Assembly: GCA_029558215.1 (NCBI GenBank) | Contig: JAKQFZ010000776.1 | Span: 1 to 9,780, forward strand | DNA length: 9,780 bases | Direction of reading: 5' to 3' | DNA from: Candidatus Omnitrophota bacterium | Lineage (GTDB): Bacteria; Hinthialibacterota; Hinthialibacteria; JAKQFZ01 | Shown here: positions 1-6,113 of the stretch, piece by piece | Position numbering within the stretch: the stretch's first letter is position 1 | Layout: the number at the start of each line of letters is the position of its first letter | Made by a program: the position numbers and the translations under genes | Notes under the pieces: generated by a model | Told to the model about the DNA's origin: nothing | Seen by the model: only the letters and a program-made list of their open reading frames with translations | The model's database searches: none

Positions 1-265
1 CCTGCGCCTGCTGGCATGTGGGCTATGCCCATCCTCACATAATGCTTGTCCCTCTTAGAGACCACTTCCTTCTAAGTCAGCCTTACCAAGAACAGGCCAG
101 CGCCTGCTGAAAGGAATAGGAAGAAACACGATCCAAAGTCAAGATCAAAATCCCGTCGCAATGCATCCGCGCGGATTTGGATTGACAGGCGTGCTCCAGC
201 CTGACAAGCTCCTTGATGGTGTTGACGGGCGCGGGTAAGAAGAATCTTTTTGTGTGGAGAGAGTC
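1..265. other. Upstream region without a recognisable gene
   Basis: All three forward frames close early (for example TAA at 40-42 and TAG at 57-59), and the short peptides before these stops match nothing I recognise, so at most the last few codons of an upstream gene lie here. The reverse strand is open from 574 to 83, but that reading is mostly antisense to the oxidoreductase gene and is not convincing. A TTGACA hexamer occurs at 182-187 without a good -10 box at the right distance, so I do not call a promoter. A Shine-Dalgarno sequence (GGAGAG, from 256) serves the gene starting at 266. Confidence 0.5.
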
Positions 266-1525
266 ATGCAACAAAATCAGGATGGCAAGATGAACCGACG
301 GGACTTCACCAAGGTATCCGCAGCAGCGGGCTTCGGGATTCTGGCTGGCAACGCCTTCGCTGGAAAGAAGAATGTGGACACGCTCAAGGTCGGCCTTCTG
401 GGCTGTGGTGGTCGAGGCACCGGAGCCACGGTCAACATGCTGGAAGGCAATGAGAATGTTCTTCTCGTGGCGATGGCGGATTTGTACCAGGACAGACTGG
501 ACAATGCCCGTGACAAGATGAAGAATCACGAGAATGCTGCGGTTGCCCAGAAGTACGCCGTACAGGATGACCACTGCTTCGTTGGCCTGGATGCCTACTG
601 GCAGATTCTCAATACTGATATTGATATCCTAATCGAAGGCACTCCGCCCTATCGCAGACCCAAGCATATCGAGAGGGCTGTCTTGTGCCGCAAGCATGTC
701 TTCATGGAAAAACCCGTGGCGGTTGATCCCGAAGGGATTCGAAAGATCATGGAAGCCTCAGAGCGCGCCAGAACGCTCGGGCTGTCCATCGTGGCAGGCA
801 CACAGCGGCGTCATCAGCAGGACTACATTGAGACCATCAAGCGCATTCAGGACGGCAAGATCGGCGATGTGCTGGCGCTTCGCTGCTACTGGTGCAGCGG
901 TCTTCCCTGGGCGCGGGAGCGTCAGGAAGGTTGGAGCGATCTGGAGCATCGCACTCGCAACTGGCTGAACAACTGCTGGACGAGCGGCGACAGCATTGTC
1001 GAGCAGCATGTACACAACCTGGACGTGTGCAACTGGGTCATGGGAACGCATCCAATTCGAGTGCTGGCAGTCGGGGGACGAACCTGGAAGCCTCCGGAGG
1101 AGAAATACGGCGACAACTTTGATCACTTTGCATGTGATTTTGAATACGAGAATGGCGTCCATCTCTTGAGTGTCTGCCGTCACTGGAACGGCTGCACCGA
1201 CAGGGTCAGCGAGGCGGTTGTCGGCAGCAAACGTGAGAGCAATTGCGTGGACATGGCGCGCAAGAGAGAAAACAGTGTCAACCCCTACGTTCAGGAGCAT
1301 GTGGATTTGGTCAAGAGCATCCGTGGCGAAGGCCCTTACCTCAACGAAGGCGTCCAAGTCGCGGAATCCACGATGACCGCAATCATGGGACGTATGGCGG
1401 CGTACACCGGCCAGATGCAAGTCTGGAACAAGGCGCTACAAACCGATCTGGGACTGGTTCCCGACGATCTGGATTTCGCCAAAGAGTATCCCTGCGGGCC
1501 GGTGCCGTGTCCGGTAAAGTTGTAG
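266..1525 (+). CDS. Gfo/Idh/MocA family oxidoreductase with Tat signal peptide
   Basis: Predicted NAD(P)-dependent oxidoreductase of 419 residues, acting on a sugar, inositol or similar polyol; the substrate cannot be read from the sequence. The N-terminus carries a twin-arginine export signal: NRRDFTK at residues 10-16, a hydrophobic stretch, then a likely cleavage after NAFA near residue 32. A Rossmann fold follows with GLLGCGGRG (residues 43-51, the GxGxxG nucleotide loop), and the family's EKP motif is at 148-150. The motif SIVEQHVHNLDVCNW around residues 243-257 has the histidines and aspartate expected near the active site. The ATG at 266 is preferred over the in-frame GTG at 254 because GGAGAG lies about six bases upstream; an ATG at 290 directly before NRRDF is also possible. 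Exported relatives such as Zymomonas glucose-fructose oxidoreductase also use the Tat route, which carries folded cofactor-loaded enzymes. The next gene begins 16 bases downstream and is probably co-transcribed. Confidence 0.9.
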   Translation: MQQNQDGKMNRRDFTKVSAAAGFGILAGNAFAGKKNVDTLKVGLLGCGGRGTGATVNMLEGNENVLLVAMADLYQDRLDNARDKMKNHENAAVAQKYAVQDDHCFVGLDAYWQILNTDIDILIEGTPPYRRPKHIERAVLCRKHVFMEKPVAVDPEGIRKIMEASERARTLGLSIVAGTQRRHQQDYIETIKRIQDGKIGDVLALRCYWCSGLPWARERQEGWSDLEHRTRNWLNNCWTSGDSIVEQHVHNLDVCNWVMGTHPIRVLAVGGRTWKPPEEKYGDNFDHFACDFEYENGVHLLSVCRHWNGCTDRVSEAVVGSKRESNCVDMARKRENSVNPYVQEHVDLVKSIRGEGPYLNEGVQVAESTMTAIMGRMAAYTGQMQVWNKALQTDLGLVPDDLDFAKEYPCGPVPCPVKL

Positions 1526-1541
1526 AAGGAGGGTTTAGAGA

Positions 1542-2426
1542 ATGGATCGTCGCGCATTCATGGCAGCATGTGGAACAGTGGCAGGAGGCCTTGTCCTGAT
1601 GGGAGAATCATCATCGCATGGCGAGGCAGTCGAGGGAGCCTTCTCAAAACTGCCGATCAAGATTTCCGCACCGCTGGGTTGGTTCAAGGGTGGCACAAAC
1701 GAGGAAAAGCTGGAAGAGGTCGCCAAGTGGGGACTGCCCGCCTACGAGTGGCTCGGCCCCAGTGGAGACCTTGATTCCCTTCGAGCCAAGGCCGATTCTC
1801 TCGGAATCGAACTCAGCTGCATCGTCGGCGCTGGCGCGATCGCGCCCGGGCACATGGTTCAGCCAGAACAACACGATCAAGTCGTGGCTCAGTTCCAAGA
1901 GCGGGTGAAGATCGCCAAGCAACTCAACTGCAAACAGCTGATCGGTTTGACAGGAAACGAACGCGATGATGTGTCCCGAGACCAACAGACCGAATACGTG
2001 ATTGCCTGCTTGAAACGCCTTGCCCCCATTGCGGAAGAGAACGATGTCGTGTTGGTCATGGAGACTCTCAATCCATTGGTGGATCACAGAGGATTCTTCC
2101 TGAACCGAACCGATCACGCCGTTCAGATCATGCAAGCGGTCAACAGTCCCAACGTAAAGATTTGCTTTGACATCTATCACCAGCAGATCACCGAGGGAAA
2201 TGTGATCCGAAACATCCGCGAAAACATTCAGTGGATCGGTCACTTTCACGTTGCAGACAATCCGGGACGCAAAGAACCAGGTACAGGTGAGCTCAACTAC
2301 CGCAATATCTTCAAAGCGATTGCGGAGACAGGCTATTCTCGTTTCGTCGCCCTGGAGTGCGGTCATTCCACCGGCAACTACGAAGACACGCTTCGCAGAA
2401 CGCTGGAATGCCTGAGTTGGACGTAG
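1542..2426 (+). CDS. Hydroxypyruvate isomerase-like TIM-barrel protein, probably Tat-exported
   Basis: Protein of 294 residues in the xylose isomerase-like/AP endonuclease 2 superfamily, closest in look to hydroxypyruvate isomerase (Hyi). Such enzymes interconvert keto and aldehyde sugars with a divalent metal. Candidate metal ligands sit at the ends of barrel strands: E174 in METLNP, D210 in CFDIYHQQ, H234/H236 in GHFHVADNPGR and E272 in ALECG. The segment PGTGELNY is also typical of the Hyi group. The N-terminus DRRAFMAACGTVAGG has the twin-arginine and short hydrophobic region of a Tat signal, longer than cytoplasmic Hyi enzymes need. The start is clear: AAGGAGGG lies eight bases before the ATG. 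It follows the oxidoreductase by 16 bases, a pairing that suggests consecutive steps on one sugar or polyol. The true substrate is unknown; sugar epimerase or isomerase activity is as likely as hydroxypyruvate isomerisation. Confidence 0.87.
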   Translation: MDRRAFMAACGTVAGGLVLMGESSSHGEAVEGAFSKLPIKISAPLGWFKGGTNEEKLEEVAKWGLPAYEWLGPSGDLDSLRAKADSLGIELSCIVGAGAIAPGHMVQPEQHDQVVAQFQERVKIAKQLNCKQLIGLTGNERDDVSRDQQTEYVIACLKRLAPIAEENDVVLVMETLNPLVDHRGFFLNRTDHAVQIMQAVNSPNVKICFDIYHQQITEGNVIRNIRENIQWIGHFHVADNPGRKEPGTGELNYRNIFKAIAETGYSRFVALECGHSTGNYEDTLRRTLECLSWT

Positions 2427-2477
2427 CCGGTTTCGAACGCTTGTCCTGATGGGTCGTTTCTGTTGTGGAAGCCCCTT

Positions 2478-2493
2478 CCTTTCCAAGGAAAGG
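2478..2493. terminator. Hairpin between convergent genes, possible weak terminator
   Basis: CCTTTCC and GGAAAGG face each other across two bases; a real RNA hairpin would have six pairs and a four-base loop. It fills the gap between the isomerase-like gene (ending 2426) and the methyltransferase (stop codon at 2496-2494 on the minus strand), and touches that stop codon. No T-run follows on either strand, so an ordinary intrinsic terminator is not supported. It may slow or stop transcription from one or both sides, or protect the transcript's 3' end. Confidence 0.35.
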
Positions 2494-3441
2494 CTAGAGG
2501 AGGTGGCTTTGATTTGCCGACCCTTGGGATGACTGCCGTATGTCTATCGCGTGCTGCAAGCGCTCAACAGACAGACTAATATATTCAGACTCGAGTTCAG
2601 TTCCTACGAATTGCCGGCAGGTATTCACGGCAGCTACACCGGTAGTTGAACTGCCAGAAAAAGGATCGAAGACCAAGTCTCCTCTGCTGGTTGATGCCAG
2701 GATAATGCGTTCCAGAAGAGAGACGGGTTTCTGAGTGGGGTGTTTTCCAAATCCCTTTTCATCTTTATTCGGCGCGGTCAGAGTCCACACCGACTTCATT
2801 TGCTTTCCATTGTTGGCTTCACGCATCTTGTCGTAGTTGAAGCAGTGTTTGGCATCTTGGTTCTTAGACGCCCATATAATGGTTTCCGTTGAATGCGTGA
2901 AGTACCGACACGACAGGTTTGGAGGAGGATTCGGTTTTTCCCATGTAATGTTGTTCAGTATCTTCATTCCCAGTTGTTGCATGGCGTAACCGACAGAATG
3001 AATGACATGGTGGGTGCCTGCCACCCATATTGTTCCGTTTTGCTTCAGCAGTTTCTGGCATCTGGAGAGCCACGTTGTGTTGAATTCGTGATTGAGTTCA
3101 GGACCACTTGATCTGTCCCATTGACCCTTGTCAACCTGAACCATTTTCCCGGCGTGGCAGGTAATTCCACCGTTTGAAAGAAAATAGGGAGGATCCGCAA
3201 AAATCATGTCGAAACAGCCGTCTGGATTCTGACCGATGAGCATCTCCATGAACTCAATGCAGTTCGCCTGGTAGAGCCAGACCCCAACTTGATCGTTGCC
3301 GTAGACGCATTGGCTGGGGGGATACGGCAAATCCCCTTTGGCCATCAATGGAAAGATGGCCTTCCCTTCTATCTCATCCTGTGTCACGGCAATCACTTTC
3401 TTCATTCCTGATGTATGGCAAGGGTCATGCGGTTTGTTCAT
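2494..3441 (-). CDS. Adenine-N6 DNA methyltransferase, DpnA/DpnIIB-like (probably GATC)
   Basis: Site-specific DNA methyltransferase of 315 residues, predicted to transfer a methyl group from S-adenosylmethionine to adenine. The catalytic motif FADPPYFLSNGG (D83-P-P-Y86) comes before the SAM-binding motif DPFSGSSTTG (from D259), the order of the beta class. Segments such as NNITWEKPNPPPNLSCRYF, HSTETIIWA and GKHPTQKP strongly resemble DpnA (M.DpnIIB), which methylates GATC and accepts single-stranded DNA; the target here is inferred from that likeness. About 45 residues precede the conserved VWLYQANCIEFM start of the fold. The ATG at 3441 is chosen because AAAGG lies just upstream and because the longer start at 3537 coincides with the promoter's -35 box. 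No restriction enzyme gene is adjacent, so this looks like an orphan methyltransferase, transcribed against its neighbours and visibly more AT-rich than they are, which hints at acquisition by transfer. Confidence 0.9.
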   Translation of the reverse strand: MNKPHDPCHTSGMKKVIAVTQDEIEGKAIFPLMAKGDLPYPPSQCVYGNDQVGVWLYQANCIEFMEMLIGQNPDGCFDMIFADPPYFLSNGGITCHAGKMVQVDKGQWDRSSGPELNHEFNTTWLSRCQKLLKQNGTIWVAGTHHVIHSVGYAMQQLGMKILNNITWEKPNPPPNLSCRYFTHSTETIIWASKNQDAKHCFNYDKMREANNGKQMKSVWTLTAPNKDEKGFGKHPTQKPVSLLERIILASTSRGDLVFDPFSGSSTTGVAAVNTCRQFVGTELESEYISLSVERLQHAIDIRQSSQGSANQSHLL

Positions 3442-3508
3442 AATACCTTTGCTGGAGACAGTGAGGAACATCCTCACACGTCGGAATTCCACATATCGAG
3501 CGAAAACC

Positions 3509-3537
3509 AATATAGAAGATCGCGGGTGGTTTATCAA
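3509..3537 (-). promoter_or_regulatory. Sigma70-type promoter of the methyltransferase gene, with GATC in the spacer
   Basis: On the minus strand TTGATA (3537-3532, five of six consensus bases) is followed after 17 bases by TATATT (3514-3509, five of six). Transcription would start near 3502, leaving a leader of about 60 bases before the ATG at 3441. A GATC (3518-3521) lies inside the spacer. If the encoded enzyme methylates GATC, its own promoter is a substrate. The boxes are seen directly; activity and autoregulation are inferred. Confidence 0.6.
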
Positions 3538-3555
3538 CGCGCTCCCAATTATCGC

Positions 3556-3584
3556 TTGTGACTGTTGTGTGATATGGTTAGGAT
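3556..3584 (+). promoter_or_regulatory. Candidate promoter of the glycoside hydrolase operon
   Basis: TTGTGA at 3556-3561 and TAGGAT at 3579-3584 are separated by 17 bases; each matches four of six consensus positions. It lies about 49 bases before the TTG start at 3633 and is divergent from the methyltransferase promoter, whose -35 box ends 18 bases away, so the two could interfere or share a regulator. The match is modest, and other positions in this AT-rich gap could serve. Confidence 0.3.
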
Positions 3585-3632
3585 AGTCTTGTATTGTTCA
3601 CAGTGCAGTGTTTCATAAAGGAGGACGTCTCA

Positions 3633-5078
3633 TTGCGAATCAGCAGAATCCTGCTCTCCTTGTTTGTGTTCTCACAGGTCGCGTTTGCGGGAAACTTTGT
3701 TCGGATCAGCCCATCCGGCAAGTATTTTCAACTGGAAGATGGAACCAGTTTTGTTCCCATCGGATCCAATGAAGCCATGAACTGGCCTGAGATGATGTGT
3801 ATCTACCCCAATCATGGGGAGTACAATCCACCTGGTGCAGAACACTACTTCCAGATGCTTAGAAAACACGGCGTGAACTGCATCCGCATCATGGCAGAAG
3901 CAGCCAACACGGGTATTCGCAACGGTGGCGCGTTCCTTGAGGAACCTGTCGGGGAGTATGTTCAGGATACAGTTGCCTTTCTCGACGGACTTTTTGAACT
4001 GGCGACGCAACACCATATTTATGTCATTCTGACACCCTTTGACACTTTCTGGATGGACAAGAAATGGGATCAGCACCCTTACAATGCCGTCAACGGGGGA
4101 CCGGCGCATTCGCGAGAGGAGTTTCTGACTTCAGAGGCGGTGTTCAAATGCCAACAGGAGCGAATGCGCTCTCTGATCGATCGATTCGGCAACTCGGATT
4201 TCCTTTTTGCCTGGGAGATTCTCAATGAGGTGGATATGCGATGGGGAGCGACACCTGAGCAACAAAGGGATTGGACTGCACGCATGGCCAAGTTCGTTCG
4301 GGAGTACGAAAAGACAAAATGGGGTACCAATCATCTGATCACGGTCAGCCTGACTGAAACCGAAGTCGAAGCAGACTCCCGCATTCCCTCCTTGCTTCTT
4401 GACAACCCATTTCTGGACTTTGTGACAACGCACATCTACTATCCGCAAGGGAGAGCACCGGTGGATCCGATCCAGCCGGCACTGGAGTTCGGTCGAGGAA
4501 TTAGAAGGCAGTTGGAACAGATTGAGCAGAGTGTGCAGCGTCCCTTCTTCGCTTCCGAATTTGGTCCCGTTGATCTGTGGCCTCTTCCGGACGAACTCGA
4601 TGATGAACTATTTCACAATATGTCCTGGGCACATCTGGCAACGGGTGCTGCGGGGGCTGGTCTTCGATGGCCGTATCGCTGGCATCACATCCTCTCCGAG
4701 GGGATGAGAGAGAGCCAACTCGGTTTGAGCCTTGTTGCATCGAAGATTCCCTGGAGCACATTTGCCGCACGAAATGTTGATGAAAGACTGAGTGTCTCCA
4801 CTCCCGATGGGCAGAAGGTACATCCAGTCGGCTGTGGCGATGAACAGCAGTTCCTGATATGGCTTGTCCGCGAGTCCAACTCCAAGAAGGTTGGGGACGG
4901 TGATACGCAGCTGGTGCTCAAAGCCTCCTCGGAAGGCAGTTTTCAGGTGCGGGTTTTCGACACCCGCACAGGCAAGAAAATCCAGCAAAGCGTCGTCAAA
5001 GCGGATTCAGGAAAAGTTACGGTTGTTCTGCCATCCTTCGACAAAGACATCGCCTTGATTGTCAAGGCGCAGCCATAG
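3633..5078 (+). CDS. Secreted GH5-like glycoside hydrolase
   Basis: Predicted exported polysaccharide hydrolase of 481 residues with a TIM-barrel cellulase/mannanase-type domain. The N-terminus RISRILLSLFVFSQVAFA is a Sec signal peptide with probable cleavage before GNF (residue 20). Clan GH-A features are present: IRIMAE with a conserved arginine near residue 85, the acid/base E199 in FAWEILNEVD, THIYYP around 266-271, and the nucleophile E309 in FFASEFGPVD. After about residue 385 a beta-rich domain follows, which may stabilise the fold or bind carbohydrate. The target glycan (beta-mannan, beta-glucan or other) cannot be told. The TTG at 3633 is chosen because AAAGGAGG stands eight bases upstream and the product then begins with a clean signal peptide; the in-frame TTG at 3594 has neither. 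The next gene starts 31 bases after the stop. Confidence 0.85.
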   Translation: MRISRILLSLFVFSQVAFAGNFVRISPSGKYFQLEDGTSFVPIGSNEAMNWPEMMCIYPNHGEYNPPGAEHYFQMLRKHGVNCIRIMAEAANTGIRNGGAFLEEPVGEYVQDTVAFLDGLFELATQHHIYVILTPFDTFWMDKKWDQHPYNAVNGGPAHSREEFLTSEAVFKCQQERMRSLIDRFGNSDFLFAWEILNEVDMRWGATPEQQRDWTARMAKFVREYEKTKWGTNHLITVSLTETEVEADSRIPSLLLDNPFLDFVTTHIYYPQGRAPVDPIQPALEFGRGIRRQLEQIEQSVQRPFFASEFGPVDLWPLPDELDDELFHNMSWAHLATGAAGAGLRWPYRWHHILSEGMRESQLGLSLVASKIPWSTFAARNVDERLSVSTPDGQKVHPVGCGDEQQFLIWLVRESNSKKVGDGDTQLVLKASSEGSFQVRVFDTRTGKKIQQSVVKADSGKVTVVLPSFDKDIALIVKAQP

Positions 5079-5109
5079 ATCTTGCCAGCGAGCACAAGGA
5101 GTACGTACG

Positions 5110-6081
5110 ATGAATCTGGAACAATTCTTTGCAAAGGCAGTCCAAGTTGGGATCGATCAGGATCCGCGCGGAAGAAAGGCTGTTGAGAAACTTCTCAAAC
5201 AGACACAACAAGAGTACGACAAACTCGACGAGAAGAAGAAAGGGTATTTCGATACCGACAGTTTGACAAACCCCTTTGCCGACAGCCGTTTTCTCTTCGG
5301 AGAGCCGGAGACCCCACTCAAGAGAATGCTCGTGGGCATTGACATCGAGGGTCCCGAAGTGCTCCTGGCAGACCGCCTCAGAGAAAGGGGCGAAGGGTTC
5401 GACCTGGTTCTGGGACACCATCCGGAGGGGATCGGCCTGACGAGCCTTCACAAGGTTATGTACGTTCAGGCAGATGTCTGGCACAGCATCGGTGTCCCGA
5501 TCAGCGTTGCCGAAAGCCTTATCGGGAAACGCGCCAGCGAAATCGAAAAGCGACTTCTGGCCAGCAACTGCAACCGTGCTGTGGATCTAGCCCGTCTTCT
5601 GAACATTCCGTTGATGTGTACACACACACCTGCAGACAACTGTGTCACCAAGTATCTACAGAAAAGGATGGATGCGGAAAAGCCAGAGAAGGTCTCCGAT
5701 GTGATTGATTTTCTTCTCACACAGCCCGAGTACCAGGACTCGTCGCGACTTGGCACAGGACCAAAAGTCATCCTCGGATCGGAATCGCGCAGAGCCGGCA
5801 GGATCATGGTGGATATGACAGGTGGAACCGGTGGGCCTAAAGAGATACTGGAACGTATCGCACAAACGGATGTTGGCACGATCGTCGGAATGCACATGTC
5901 CGAGGACTGCTACAAAGAAGCGGAGAAAAATCATCTGAACGTGGTCATCGCCGGTCATATCGCCAGTGACAACCTGGGGATGAATCTGTTGCTTGACATG
6001 ACTCTGGGAAAGGCTCCAGTTGAGGTCGTTGAGTGCTCCGGATTCAAGAGGGTAAGAGCCAAAGAGAGAAAGACTGTTTGA
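5110..6081 (+). CDS. NIF3-family dinuclear metal-binding protein
   Basis: Cytoplasmic-looking protein of 323 residues related to NIF3/YbgI. The family forms ring-shaped oligomers with two metal ions; its biochemical role is not firmly known, and hydrolase activity has been proposed. Visible ligand candidates are H103/H104 in LGHHPEG, H172 and D176 in THTPADN, and H283 with D287 in GHIASDNLG. In the last motif the family more often has a glutamate (GHxxxE), so this belongs to a variant branch. Residues 20-50 are charged and probably helical (KLLKQTQQEYDKLDEKKK). The ATG at 5110 has AAGGAG eight bases upstream; a reading from an upstream ATG at 5059 overlaps the hydrolase end and is unlikely. 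It sits between the hydrolase and the VWA gene with short gaps, implying co-transcription, but no functional link is evident. Confidence 0.82.
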   Translation: MNLEQFFAKAVQVGIDQDPRGRKAVEKLLKQTQQEYDKLDEKKKGYFDTDSLTNPFADSRFLFGEPETPLKRMLVGIDIEGPEVLLADRLRERGEGFDLVLGHHPEGIGLTSLHKVMYVQADVWHSIGVPISVAESLIGKRASEIEKRLLASNCNRAVDLARLLNIPLMCTHTPADNCVTKYLQKRMDAEKPEKVSDVIDFLLTQPEYQDSSRLGTGPKVILGSESRRAGRIMVDMTGGTGGPKEILERIAQTDVGTIVGMHMSEDCYKEAEKNHLNVVIAGHIASDNLGMNLLLDMTLGKAPVEVVECSGFKRVRAKERKTV

Positions 6082-6096
6082 CCGGAATCGTCCGGT
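6081..6096 (+). promoter_or_regulatory. Small hairpin between the NIF3 stop codon and the VWA gene
   Basis: ACCGGA (6081-6086) and TCCGGT (6091-6096) pair perfectly around an ATCG loop. The first base is the last base of the NIF3 stop codon, and the AGGGGG Shine-Dalgarno candidate of the next gene overlaps the stem's end (6097-6102). It has no T-run, so a role in mRNA processing or in tuning translation of the VWA gene is more plausible than termination. Confidence 0.35.
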
Positions 6097-6113
6097 AGGG
6101 GGTGCTTCTGGGC

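Noticed and set aside
758..1420. Reverse-strand open reading frame of 220 codons opposite the oxidoreductase gene
   Set aside because: It lies wholly inside the oxidoreductase gene, has no recognisable domain and no independent support.
1542..1600. Lipoprotein signal in the isomerase-like protein (cysteine at residue 10)
   Set aside because: The cysteine comes before most of the hydrophobic stretch, so it cannot follow a proper lipobox; a Tat signal fits better.
1644..2486. Long reverse-strand open reading frame of 280 codons opposite the isomerase-like gene
   Set aside because: It is antisense to a clear enzyme gene over nearly its whole length, its product matches no family, and such mirror frames are common opposite GC-rich coding sequence.
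3442..3537. Longer methyltransferase start at 3537 giving 347 residues
   Set aside because: That ATG coincides with the -35 box of the best promoter, upstream of the expected transcription start, and the ATG at 3441 has a better ribosome binding site.
3594..3632. Earlier TTG start of the glycoside hydrolase
   Set aside because: It has no Shine-Dalgarno sequence, and the extra 13 residues would precede a clean signal peptide that begins exactly at the strongly marked TTG at 3633.
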